From contig DTTO01000038.1 in the NCBI GenBank assembly GCA_012964665.1, forward strand, positions 1 to 61,966: DNA of 61,966 bases. The letters are read 5' to 3'. The notes under the pieces were generated by a model. It did no database searches. It was not told where the DNA came from and saw only the letters and a program-made list of their open reading frames with translations. Source of the stretch: Fidelibacterota bacterium (GTDB taxonomy: Bacteria > Fidelibacterota > Marinisomatia > Marinisomatales > TCS55). The position numbers and the translations under genes were made by a program. How positions within the stretch are numbered: the stretch's first letter is position 1; each line of letters begins with the position of its first letter. Shown here piece after piece: positions 43,659 through 51,017 of the stretch.

Positions 43659-44407
43659 GCTGATACTTGTTCCTCTATTTGACCAAATCGTCTTTGGCGT
43701 CCTTGATAATCTATAATCGAATTTAATAGATCTTCTTCTCTGAAATCGGGCCAATGAATATCCGTTAGAAAAAATTCAGTATAGGCTAATTGCCACAATA
43801 AAAAATTACTGATACGTGATTCGCCACCAGTGCGGATTAATAAATCCGGATCGGGAATATCCACTGTGTACAATTCACGGGAAAATATTGCTTCTGAAAT
43901 TTGATTTGAATTCATTTCACCTGACAAAATTTTATCTGCAATACGCTGAACAGCCATTAATAGTTCCTGGCGACTGCTATAATTCAAGGCTAAAATCAAG
44001 TTCAGTCCTGTATTATTTTTAGTTACTTCAATCCCTTCCAGTATTCCCTGCCTTGAATTATCAGGTAAATCATTTATATTCCCAATTGTAGATAGGCGAA
44101 CATTATTTTTATTTAAGTTTCCAACTTCTTTTTTAATAGTACTTAACAGCAATTTCATGATGGCAGAAACTTCTTTTTGGGGTCGTTTCCAATTTTCATT
44201 GGAAAAAGTATACAAGGTCAAGTAGGATACACCGATTTCCCCACACACCTGTACAATTTCCCGGACAGAATTAATTCCTTCAACGTGACCAGCAACACGT
44301 GGCAAGTTGTTTGCCTTGGCCCATCGACCGTTTCCATCCATAATAATGGCGATATGCGCTGGTAAATTCCCTTGTTCCACAATTTTTTCTCTCAGCGATT
44401 TATTCAT
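43655..44407 (-). CDS. uppS: Undecaprenyl diphosphate synthase
   Basis: A 250-residue cis-prenyltransferase that makes the C55 lipid carrier. Typical motifs are HIAIIMDGNGRWAK (catalytic Asp), YLTLYTFSNENWKRP, LALNYSSRQEL, and PDPDLLIRTGGESRISNFLLWQ. The length is standard. It is the first gene of the envelope cluster; it starts in an 84-nt gap that probably holds the promoter, and it is coupled to bamA by a 4-nt overlap. The usual cdsA neighbour is not here. Confidence 0.96.
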   Translation of the reverse strand: MNKSLREKIVEQGNLPAHIAIIMDGNGRWAKANNLPRVAGHVEGINSVREIVQVCGEIGVSYLTLYTFSNENWKRPQKEVSAIMKLLLSTIKKEVGNLNKNNVRLSTIGNINDLPDNSRQGILEGIEVTKNNTGLNLILALNYSSRQELLMAVQRIADKILSGEMNSNQISEAIFSRELYTVDIPDPDLLIRTGGESRISNFLLWQLAYTEFFLTDIHWPDFREEDLLNSIIDYQGRQRRFGQIEEQVSA

Positions 44408-44491
44408 GAATTAGGTTTCATAAAACAAGTAAAAAAACGAGGGAAAAATTACTCTTTCCGACGGGTGCAATCAATGAATAAACAGTATAGA

Positions 44492-44878
44492 TTATTCAGG
44501 TAGCTCATACAATTCTGCTATGTGGTGATCAAATGGAGTGAGTCTATCAGGTACAATCACATCTTTAAATTCCGATTTACATTTATAACATTCAACAGAA
44601 TCTTTGACACGGCGATATAACAGATAATCAATGATGGAAAGGACAAGCAAGCTGATTCCATATGTCCATGGAACTAAAAGTGCACCGATTAAAATGACGA
44701 TGCATCCAACGGCCTGGTTAAAATCTTTTTTCCGATAGAAATGTTCACAGCCACATACAGGACATTCAACAAAATCCAAATTACTTTCAAATAAAACTGG
44801 TTTTTGACATTCATTACAGTAAAGAGCTTCTGGAAATGACTTTGTCTTTTTACAGATTTCACAATCTAGTAGACTCAC
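44492..44878 (-). CDS. Zinc-ribbon membrane protein of unknown function
   Basis: Not recognised as a named family. The 128-residue product has three CxxC-type pairs before the membrane region (CEIC, CNEC, CPVCGC), two adjacent hydrophobic helices (about 57-90), and a final CYKC pair. Such layouts suggest cytoplasmic zinc ribbons flanking a membrane hairpin. The start overlaps the upstream membrane-protein gene by ATGA, so it is the last gene of the mrp operon. Confidence 0.72.
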   Translation of the reverse strand: MSLLDCEICKKTKSFPEALYCNECQKPVLFESNLDFVECPVCGCEHFYRKKDFNQAVGCIVILIGALLVPWTYGISLLVLSIIDYLLYRRVKDSVECYKCKSEFKDVIVPDRLTPFDHHIAELYELPE

Positions 44879-45666
44879 AATAAAAATCCATATTGGAGTA
44901 AGTAATATTTATATAACAGATCACCAAACAAAATGGACAAAACAGAAACATATAAAAGCCCAGTAGCGCTTTGGGTCGCCTGTAATTTTAAAGTATTCCA
45001 TATAAAGATATTTAAAACAATGGGGACAATATTGCCCATAAAAAATGCCACCAACAGCAAGAACCCTTCAAATTGTAACATGTATACCCAAATGCTATGA
45101 CTTATTCCAAATGAATCAACAAAAGAATCAATTGATATAAACAATACATCCCAAATAGTGCGGATAAATAATAAAACCCACATTACAAGAGTAGCTTTTT
45201 TTAACAATTTGATGGGTAAAGCAACAACATTTAAATACCAATGTCCCAGAATCATCGCAAAGAATACTGCTGCTGTAATTGCCGAACCCAAAAGAACGAT
45301 AAACCACACACCATAGGAATAAAAATCATGGGTAAGGTTATTAACCACCTGAATCATTGTAACAATTCCAAAAATTGCAATACTTGTGATTACTAAATTG
45401 TTGATATGGTTGGAATTCCAATAAATGGCCGTAATGGACATGATTGCGCCAAACCAAACCCAAAGATAAATTTCACTAACAAAGTCTGGATTAAGAAAGT
45501 GGAATGTGGTCCCTCCTATAGCACCTACGATACAACACATACCAAGGTTAAACCGATAAAAACCTTTGTCGATTGTTTTGAGAGGTGTAATCCAAAGAAA
45601 AAAAGGATAAACAAAAGCAAAGCCCAAAAATATGAGCGTAATTATTTCGGAGAATGAACTGAACAT
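44875..45666 (-). CDS. Polytopic membrane protein of unknown function
   Basis: No family assigned. The 263-residue product is strongly hydrophobic, with about seven to eight predicted helices, few charged residues and no clear motif. It starts by TAATG overlap with the mrp stop and overlaps the zinc-ribbon gene by 4 nt. This places two membrane proteins directly downstream of an Fe-S-carrier-type ATPase. A transporter or membrane-complex role is possible but not shown by the sequence. Confidence 0.7.
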   Translation of the reverse strand: MFSSFSEIITLIFLGFAFVYPFFLWITPLKTIDKGFYRFNLGMCCIVGAIGGTTFHFLNPDFVSEIYLWVWFGAIMSITAIYWNSNHINNLVITSIAIFGIVTMIQVVNNLTHDFYSYGVWFIVLLGSAITAAVFFAMILGHWYLNVVALPIKLLKKATLVMWVLLFIRTIWDVLFISIDSFVDSFGISHSIWVYMLQFEGFLLLVAFFMGNIVPIVLNIFIWNTLKLQATQSATGLLYVSVLSILFGDLLYKYYLLQYGFLL

Positions 45667-46784
45667 TAGTTCAGGACATTTACAATCTTTTCAGCAATGG
45701 ATCGATAAATTTCGGACACTTGTGATTCAGGATTCTTACTTGTAATAGGTTCACCAGCATCAGTGGCTTCCATAATTTCTTGCGAAATCGGAATTTCACC
45801 TAACAATTGTACTTCTAATCGATCACTTTCAGATTTTCCACCACCACGTTTAAATAAATCAATCCGAATTCCAAATTTCCCATCAGATTCTACATCTACA
45901 TGTTGACCTTCAATTGAGACTGTACTACCACCTTCAATCTGACCTTTTATAAACAGGCCAGACATATTTTCAATAACACCCAAAACAGGTGTATGTACTT
46001 TTTTAAACATATCGGCGCCCTTACGTACATCAGCCAACGCAATATCCTGCGGTGTTGTAACAATGACTGCTCCACTAATTTTCAATTTTTGGGTGAGGGT
46101 AAGCTGAACATCCCCAGTACCTGGGGGAAGGTCAAGAATTAAATAATCCAATTCACCCCATTCTACATCGCGAAAAAATTGTTCTGTCATTCGAGCGATC
46201 AATGGGCCACGCCATATCACTGGTGTTTCGTTGCCACTAATAAAACCAAAACTCATTATTTTCAGCCCCATATGATCTAAGGGGATAAGTTTACGATCCT
46301 GCGTCATTTGAGGTTGTTCGTTAGTCCCTAGAATAATTGGCAAGGATGGGCCATAAATATCTAAATCTAGAAGACCAACAGAATTGCCTGCATTTTTAAG
46401 TGTAAATGCTAAGTTTGCGGCAACGGTGGATTTCCCTACACCGCCTTTTCCACTTGCAATGGCAATAACATGCTTAACCCCATCTAAAGTTGATGCCGGT
46501 TTTTGTGCGGGGGATTGGGCTACATTTCCGATATTGGATGGTGCAGCATTTTTATTTACTGAAACATTAACATTGGTAAAAGCTTTTGACTTTTCTAATG
46601 TTTGGGTGACATCGTTAATTACAGCAGTTATCTTTGCTTCTTGTTGAGTGGTAATCTTGAGAGTAACGTTTACAGTTTCACCATCAATTTCTACGTCATC
46701 AACCATCCCGAAAGAAACAATGTCTCGGCTGAATCCGGGATAGTTTACTGATTTTAGTAATTCAAGTACTTGATTATTATTCAT
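45666..46784 (-). CDS. Mrp/NBP35-type P-loop ATPase lacking all cysteines
   Basis: A 372-residue ATPase with an N-terminal DUF59/MIP18 domain (about 1-80) and an Mrp nucleotide-binding domain. Walker A is GKGGVGKST (112-120), and LDLDIYGPSLP, ILDLPPGTGD and DIALADVRKG are all present. Typical Mrp/ApbC proteins bind a bridging Fe-S cluster through a CxxC near the C-terminus. Here that position reads ENMSGLFIKGQIEGG, and no cysteine occurs anywhere in the protein. It may assist Fe-S assembly differently, or have another ATPase role. It is first of a three-gene operon and separated from the ferredoxin gene by a terminator. Confidence 0.92.
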   Translation of the reverse strand: MNNNQVLELLKSVNYPGFSRDIVSFGMVDDVEIDGETVNVTLKITTQQEAKITAVINDVTQTLEKSKAFTNVNVSVNKNAAPSNIGNVAQSPAQKPASTLDGVKHVIAIASGKGGVGKSTVAANLAFTLKNAGNSVGLLDLDIYGPSLPIILGTNEQPQMTQDRKLIPLDHMGLKIMSFGFISGNETPVIWRGPLIARMTEQFFRDVEWGELDYLILDLPPGTGDVQLTLTQKLKISGAVIVTTPQDIALADVRKGADMFKKVHTPVLGVIENMSGLFIKGQIEGGSTVSIEGQHVDVESDGKFGIRIDLFKRGGGKSESDRLEVQLLGEIPISQEIMEATDAGEPITSKNPESQVSEIYRSIAEKIVNVLN

Positions 46785-46792
46785 AGGAAAGC

Positions 46793-46828
46793 AAAAAAAA
46801 CGGCTGTTGAAATTACAACAACCGTTTT
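46793..46828 (-). terminator. Intrinsic terminator of the ferredoxin gene
   Basis: A stem AAAACGG-TGTTG / CAACA-CCGTTTT (46797-46809 with 46816-46828) with one C/A mismatch and a 6-nt loop is followed, on the minus strand, by eight U (46793-46800, shared with the stem base). It lies 27 nt after the ferredoxin stop and upstream of mrp. The plus-strand tail is poorer. Confidence 0.8.
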
Positions 46829-46855
46829 ATGCAAGTTTTTTTAATTAAGTAAGTC

Positions 46856-47158
46856 TTAACCTGGATATTCTTGGCCGAACCATTCATAATTAATTCTACT
46901 AAACTTATGCCATTCTTCAGGTACTTCGCTTTCTTCAAAAATAGCTTCTACAGGACATTCCGGTTCACAAGCCCCACAATCAATACATTCTTCTGGATCA
47001 ATATAAAGTTGTTTTCCCTCAGGATCAAAACCATCTGCTTTTGCTTCTGCGCCAGCACCGGTTTTATCATCTGGTCCATGTATACAATCTACTGGACAAA
47101 CTTCCACACAAGCGGAATCGCAAATTCCAACACATGGTTCAGCTATAATGTAGGTCAT
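46856..47158 (-). CDS. Two-cluster ferredoxin, 7Fe-like
   Basis: A 100-residue ferredoxin. Cysteines at 9, 17, 21 and 25 (first half CVGICDSACVEVCPVDC) have the spacing of Azotobacter-type 7Fe ferredoxins, and a canonical CIDCGACEPECP supplies the 4Fe-4S ligands. An extra cysteine at 13 makes a second 4Fe-4S cluster conceivable. Between the clusters sits a ~20-residue acidic insert (HGPDDKTGAGAEAKADG). A strong ribosome binding site AGGAG lies 7 nt before the ATG. It carries low-potential electrons for an unidentified partner. It is monocistronic, divergent from a second ferredoxin. Confidence 0.93.
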   Translation of the reverse strand: MTYIIAEPCVGICDSACVEVCPVDCIHGPDDKTGAGAEAKADGFDPEGKQLYIDPEECIDCGACEPECPVEAIFEESEVPEEWHKFSRINYEWFGQEYPG

Positions 47159-47190
47159 CGTTTTCTCCTATAAAGTTTTCAAAACGCTGG

Positions 47191-47220
47191 CAAAATTAAA
47201 TCACTTTTTTAATTGACAAA
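47191..47220 (-). promoter_or_regulatory. Candidate Bacteroidetes-like promoter of the minus-strand ferredoxin
   Basis: On the minus strand TTTG (47217-47220) and TAATTTTG (47191-47198) are 18 nt apart. The second box fits the Bacteroidetes -7 consensus TAnnTTTG exactly. The upstream box overlaps the -35 of the divergent promoter on the other strand (47213-47218), so the two cannot be used by polymerase at the same moment. Confidence 0.5.
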
Positions 47221-47240
47221 AAGACTTTTGGTGATAAAAT
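47213..47240 (+). promoter_or_regulatory. Sigma-70-like promoter of the plus-strand ferredoxin
   Basis: TTGACA (47213-47218) and TAAAAT (47235-47240), separated by 16 nt, give a near-consensus promoter. The predicted start is near 47247, leaving a leader of about 37 nt to the ATG at 47284. The -35 box is shared with the divergent promoter. Confidence 0.68.
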
Positions 47241-47283
47241 ACAAATTTTCGTAATTTTTGTACTTATAATTAAACCCATTATC

Positions 47284-47619
47284 ATGGCAAATAACTATAA
47301 ATACAATCATTATAAAACAGTTCCAGAACCAGCAGCTAAGGTTAATTTTAAGAAAAAGAAACCGAAATTAATGGCTGTAGTCGATGAGGACGGTTGCACT
47401 GGATGTCAGGTTTGTGTACCTTTTTGCCCTGTAGATTGTATTGAGCCCGTTCCAAATGAAAAATACGGGATTCCGATTGCACCGGTTCAAGTTCGTTTCG
47501 ATGAATGCATTGGATGTCAGATTTGCGCAAAAGTATGCACAAAGTTAACTTGGGATGCAATCCGTATGATTAAAACTGAAGAATTTGAAGAAATTTATGA
47601 TATAACTCTTTCTGGCTAA
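47284..47619 (+). CDS. 2[4Fe-4S] ferredoxin domain protein
   Basis: A 111-residue dicluster ferredoxin with an N-terminal ~35-residue basic extension (KVNFKKKKPK). The first cluster motif is CTGCQVCVPFCPVDC; the second is CIGCQICAKVCTK, where Thr replaces the usual Pro after the fourth Cys. It probably serves as a soluble electron carrier or as a subunit of a redox complex. It has its own promoter (47213-47240) and is divergent from the 7Fe-like ferredoxin. A kinase remnant follows 1 nt later. Confidence 0.92.
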   Translation: MANNYKYNHYKTVPEPAAKVNFKKKKPKLMAVVDEDGCTGCQVCVPFCPVDCIEPVPNEKYGIPIAPVQVRFDECIGCQICAKVCTKLTWDAIRMIKTEEFEEIYDITLSG

Positions 47620-47620
47620 T

Positions 47621-47827
47621 TTGCCGCCAGATAAAAAGAATACCACCCTAGTTATTGATCAGGGGACTTCTTCCACAAAAATATTTTTATCCAATTTATC
47701 GAATCATGTTGTATTTAAATCGGAAGATAAACACACTTTAAAATATCCAAGGCCTGGGCATGTAGAGGCAGATGCTCTGGCGATTGCTCATACCTGCGAA
47801 AAATTAATAAATGGCATTCGGCTTTAA
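47621..47827 (+). pseudogene. N-terminal remnant of an FGGY-family (glycerol/xylulose) kinase
   Basis: A 68-residue reading frame starting at TTG. It holds the family N-terminus, TLVIDQGTSSTKIFL (phosphate-binding loop), and the YPRPGHVEADALAIAH segment that marks FGGY kinases such as glycerol kinase, and then stops. Full-length enzymes have ~500 residues with a second domain, so this fragment cannot be an active kinase. No further kinase sequence follows in any frame before the convergent gene. A perfect hairpin covers the stop codon. It looks like a deletion relic; a small expressed protein is unlikely but cannot be excluded. Confidence 0.78.
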
Positions 47828-47836
47828 AAAAAGCCG
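47819..47836. other. Perfect hairpin at the convergent junction
   Basis: CGGCTTT (47819-47825) and AAAGCCG (47830-47836) form a 7-bp stem with a four-A loop, spanning the stop codon of the kinase remnant and 13 nt past the end of the convergent redoxin gene. Neither strand has a U-tract after the stem, so terminator function is uncertain. Confidence 0.5.
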
Positions 47837-47848
47837 GGGTGACCTGAA

Positions 47849-48346
47849 CTAAAGATAAGTATTCAAAAATGATCGAATTTCTTCACAAATAAACTCCCCC
47901 TTTACAATTCCAATATAATCCATATTGCCATCCTTGATAATGATGTGGAATGGCGTTCCCCACCTCCTAGAATCATTTAAGGATTTTCTAAAATTATAAA
48001 ATAGTGTATTATTTCTTTTTTCTTCATCCTTTTCGTTCAATTCACCTAAAACCCAGTTCATATTTAAGCCATATAATTGTGTGAATGCTCTTGAAGCTTC
48101 CTTAGGCGCATAATCCATTACTAATGTCATACCAAGACCACTGGGACTAAATTCTTCATAAAGCTTCGGAATTTGTTCAGCTTCATAATGGCAATTAGGG
48201 CACCATTCTGCAAAATAAGATATAATAGAAATTGCGCCTTTGGATTCACTACTGGATTCATCCATTCCGGATAGGGATGATAATGATATTTTGTTTTCAG
48301 TTAGCTCTAACCATTCAATGGGTGCATATTCATGGGGCTTTCCCAT
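47849..48346 (-). CDS. Thioredoxin-fold (TlpA/redoxin-like) protein
   Basis: A 165-residue thioredoxin-like protein with active-site WCPNC in SYFAEWCPNCHYEA and the cis-Pro in GTPFHIII. It has no signal peptide, so it appears cytoplasmic or anchored by partners, unlike usual TlpA. The sequence before the motif (LELTENKISLSSL) fits the redoxin family start. It follows a small membrane protein gene by 1 nt and is the last gene of the plsC-HAD run. It is a likely thiol-disulfide reductase. Confidence 0.85.
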   Translation of the reverse strand: MGKPHEYAPIEWLELTENKISLSSLSGMDESSSESKGAISIISYFAEWCPNCHYEAEQIPKLYEEFSPSGLGMTLVMDYAPKEASRAFTQLYGLNMNWVLGELNEKDEEKRNNTLFYNFRKSLNDSRRWGTPFHIIIKDGNMDYIGIVKGEFICEEIRSFLNTYL

Positions 48347-48347
48347 T

Positions 48348-48752
48348 TTAATTGTATCCTACAATAACTATAACAATAGTAAGGGCCAATAAACACAAAT
48401 TTCGATTTAAACTGAATTTTTGCTTCACATATTCATCATTCATGTCGCTGTGAATTAGCTTTGCCCTAGACATATGAGTAAATCCAACCGCAGCAAGCCC
48501 AAACAATATTTTTAAATGCATCCACCCAACTTGGAGCCAATGAGTTTGATCGATCATCATAAGAACACCGGTTAAAGGAATAAAAAAGGAAGCGGGCATT
48601 TCAACCTTTGTGATTAAATCTAACATAAGATCTACATCTTCAGTTTGTTTTTTAGACCAAATAATAGTTACAGCAAGTGCTGTTCCAAACCAGGCTGCCA
48701 TACCTATAAAATGGAGTAACCTCAATGTTGTGTAATATGTGATATTTTCCAT
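48348..48752 (-). CDS. Four-helix membrane protein, CopD/HemJ-like
   Basis: A 134-residue protein with four membrane helices and histidines placed within them: LRLLHFIGMAAWFG in helix 1 and WMHLKILFGLAAVGFTHMSR in helix 3. This arrangement resembles CopD-type, DUF2269 and HemJ proteins, some of which bind haem or copper. Length fits, but I cannot choose among them. It lies 30 nt after the HAD gene and 1 nt before the thioredoxin-like gene, suggesting a redox association. Confidence 0.72.
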   Translation of the reverse strand: MENITYYTTLRLLHFIGMAAWFGTALAVTIIWSKKQTEDVDLMLDLITKVEMPASFFIPLTGVLMMIDQTHWLQVGWMHLKILFGLAAVGFTHMSRAKLIHSDMNDEYVKQKFSLNRNLCLLALTIVIVIVGYN

Positions 48753-48782
48753 TATTGAAATTAATATTCTAATCGATTTGGA

Positions 48783-49463
48783 TTAAATAAATGAATTCAC
48801 ATCCACTTCGTTTAAATCATCCACAACAATTGTTGGATTTGAATTTTCCAATTCATTTCTACGCTGATGCTTTCGACACACAATAATAGATTTTGTTTGA
48901 TTTTTATTGGCAGCAATAGCATCCTGTACAGTGTCTCCTACAATAATAATATCTTCAAACCGAAAGGATTTCTCCAAGACATCCCATGCTTTTTCTCGTG
49001 CTAGCCAAGGCAGATCCGATCTCATTGCAGCATCATCTCCAAAAACACCAAATGGGAATACATTCCATAAATTAAATTTGTCCAGTTTTATTTTAGCAGT
49101 GGCCTTAATGTTTCCAGATAGAAGTCCATATGATAGGCCGGCTTGCTTTACTCTATTCAATAAATGAACACAGTCATCGTAAACAAAGGGTAAATCCGAA
49201 TTATTGTAAACTGGTGCTAACTCTTTCTGATATTGATCAAAAATAGTTTTAGCACCGTTAGATATTTCTCCATCCGCAATACCAATTTTAACAAGTGCTT
49301 TTTCCACAATTAAGGGGTCTGTCGAACCGGCCACATCATCATAAGTGAGGTTAGGGGATTGCCCAAAATTTCTAACAATAATTTTATCTAATAGTTTTCG
49401 GGCAACATTCCCCGGAGATATGAGAGTTCCATCAATATCGAACAGAAAAAGCTTATTACGCAT
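48783..49463 (-). CDS. HAD-superfamily hydrolase, phosphoglycolate phosphatase-like
   Basis: A 226-residue HAD phosphatase. Motif I is FDIDGTLI (nucleophile Asp and +2 Asp), motif II the Ser in LLSGN, and motif IV IIVGDTVQDAIAA. The cap domain is alpha-helical (class C1), as in phosphoglycolate phosphatases. The substrate is unproven. The ATG adjoins the plsC copy A stop. The first ~11 codons of this gene recur, decayed, at 50255-50287 beside plsC copy B (see repeat). Confidence 0.87.
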   Translation of the reverse strand: MRNKLFLFDIDGTLISPGNVARKLLDKIIVRNFGQSPNLTYDDVAGSTDPLIVEKALVKIGIADGEISNGAKTIFDQYQKELAPVYNNSDLPFVYDDCVHLLNRVKQAGLSYGLLSGNIKATAKIKLDKFNLWNVFPFGVFGDDAAMRSDLPWLAREKAWDVLEKSFRFEDIIIVGDTVQDAIAANKNQTKSIIVCRKHQRRNELENSNPTIVVDDLNEVDVNSFI

Positions 49464-50192
49464 CTATAATTTTGTCCTGATTAATTCTGATATTTTCTTT
49501 TTAACTAATTCTTGTAACTCTTCTAGGCTAAGATTTTCATAATTTTCAATTGTGATCGGGTCACCGAAAACTGTGGTCAGAATACCTGGTTGAATTCGCC
49601 AGTCACTTTTACTTTTTGCACTATAAGCACCAAGTAGACCCATTGGTATAATTGTCACTCCAGTATTTTTTGCAACATGGAATGGCCCTTTTTTAAATGT
49701 GCCCAGTTGACCTGTAAGTGTTCGTGTACCTTCTGGTGCAAGCATAATAGAAACACCTTTTCTTATGGCTTCTTCTACTTTAACTAGGCTATTAATAGCC
49801 TGACCCAGTTGTTGCCTTACAATAGGAATAACACCATATTGCTTTGCTAAATATCCCCAAATAGGATAGGAAAATTGTTCCACCTTACCAACACCGGTAA
49901 AATAATGGCGTATACTTGCAACCATCATAAAAGCATCAAACAAAGATTCATGATTCATCATATATAAATAAGGTCCGTTTTTTGGATCAGGAGCTATACC
50001 TTTTACACGAAACCATTGTCCCCCAAAAAGCATAATTGTTCTAGATAAAACTCGGGCCAGGGGATGGAGTTTCTTAGGAGAGGAAAAAACAATTGAAACA
50101 GAATAAACAATTGCCCCAATTAAAAATATTATACTCCCAATAGGCCATAGAATAATGGAAAAAATTGTTCTAAACATTTTCTTTTTGATATA
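49447..50192 (-). repeat. Tandem duplication unit, copy A (pair: 50272-51017)
   Basis: The same ~746-bp unit recurs 825 bp away at 50272-51017. By eye, 49447-49922 is identical to 50272-50747 (476 bp), whereas 49923-50177 differs at roughly one base in ten from 50748-51002. The unit carries the last codons of mutY, all of plsC and the first codons of the HAD gene, which marks the breakpoints. Confidence 0.9.
49464..50177 (-). CDS. plsC: 1-acyl-glycerol-3-phosphate acyltransferase, copy A
   Basis: A 237-residue PlsC-type enzyme adding the second acyl chain to lysophosphatidate. One N-terminal membrane helix (3-30) precedes the catalytic NHESLFD (His-x4-Asp), GVIPIVRQQ, the substrate motif EGTRTLTG and the IIPMGLLG block. 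It duplicates the next gene upstream. Residues from about 87 onward are identical between copies, while the first ~86 differ at about a dozen positions. The copy-B motif is NHASLFD. Confidence 0.93.
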   Translation of the reverse strand: MFRTIFSIILWPIGSIIFLIGAIVYSVSIVFSSPKKLHPLARVLSRTIMLFGGQWFRVKGIAPDPKNGPYLYMMNHESLFDAFMMVASIRHYFTGVGKVEQFSYPIWGYLAKQYGVIPIVRQQLGQAINSLVKVEEAIRKGVSIMLAPEGTRTLTGQLGTFKKGPFHVAKNTGVTIIPMGLLGAYSAKSKSDWRIQPGILTTVFGDPITIENYENLSLEELQELVKKKISELIRTKL

Positions 50193-50271
50193 GATGTCTG
50201 GTTAATCAAAACCGATGAACAAGGAAACACGGTTGATTATAAATAAATGAATGGCATCTGTATCAATTTTT

Positions 50272-51017
50272 AAAAGCTTATTACGCATCTATAATTTTGT
50301 CCTGATTAATTCTGATATTTTCTTTTTAACTAATTCTTGTAACTCTTCTAGGCTAAGATTTTCATAATTTTCAATTGTGATCGGGTCACCGAAAACTGTG
50401 GTCAGAATACCTGGTTGAATTCGCCAGTCACTTTTACTTTTTGCACTATAAGCACCAAGTAGACCCATTGGTATAATTGTCACTCCAGTATTTTTTGCAA
50501 CATGGAATGGCCCTTTTTTAAATGTGCCCAGTTGACCTGTAAGTGTTCGTGTACCTTCTGGTGCAAGCATAATAGAAACACCTTTTCTTATGGCTTCTTC
50601 TACTTTAACTAGGCTATTAATAGCCTGACCCAGTTGTTGCCTTACAATAGGAATAACACCATATTGCTTTGCTAAATATCCCCAAATAGGATAGGAAAAT
50701 TGTTCCACCTTACCAACACCGGTAAAATAATGGCGTATACTTGCAACAACCATCATAGCATCAAACAAAGATGCATGATTTATCATATATAAATAAGGGC
50801 CGTTTTTTGGATCAGGGGCTATACCTTTTACGCGAAACCATTGTCCTCCAAAAAGCATAAATATTCTGGCCAAAACTCGGGCTAGAGGATGGAGTTTATT
50901 GGGAGAGAAAAAAACAATTGAAACAGAATAAACAATTGTCCCAATTAAAAATATTATAGCTCCGATAGGCCATAGAATAATGGAAAAAATTGCTCTAAAC
51001 ATTTTCTTTTTGATATA
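50272..51017 (-). repeat. Tandem duplication unit, copy B (pair: 49447-50192)
   Basis: This copy keeps the intact mutY 3' end upstream of plsC copy B. At its other end it has a decayed HAD start: ATGCGTAATAAGCTT matches the HAD gene exactly, then MRNKLLKIDTDA replaces MRNKLFLFDIDG. The 79-bp stretch 50193-50271 between the units holds these remnants and no other gene. Confidence 0.9.
50289..51002 (-). CDS. plsC: 1-acyl-glycerol-3-phosphate acyltransferase, copy B
   Basis: A 237-residue paralogue of the downstream plsC, with the same domains: N-terminal helix, NHASLFD catalytic motif and EGTRTLTG. The ATG at 51002 matches copy A's start and overlaps the mutY stop by 8 nt; the frame runs open to 51053 inside mutY. 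About 150 C-terminal residues are identical to copy A. Both genes look intact, so dosage or chain-length divergence in the N-terminal third is possible. Confidence 0.92.
   Translation of the reverse strand: MFRAIFSIILWPIGAIIFLIGTIVYSVSIVFFSPNKLHPLARVLARIFMLFGGQWFRVKGIAPDPKNGPYLYMINHASLFDAMMVVASIRHYFTGVGKVEQFSYPIWGYLAKQYGVIPIVRQQLGQAINSLVKVEEAIRKGVSIMLAPEGTRTLTGQLGTFKKGPFHVAKNTGVTIIPMGLLGAYSAKSKSDWRIQPGILTTVFGDPITIENYENLSLEELQELVKKKISELIRTKL

Noticed and set aside
50193-50271. Small gene between the two plsC copies (reading MRNKLLKIDTDA...)
   Set aside because: The sequence is a decayed copy of the HAD gene start within the duplication junction; the frame ends after 28 codons.
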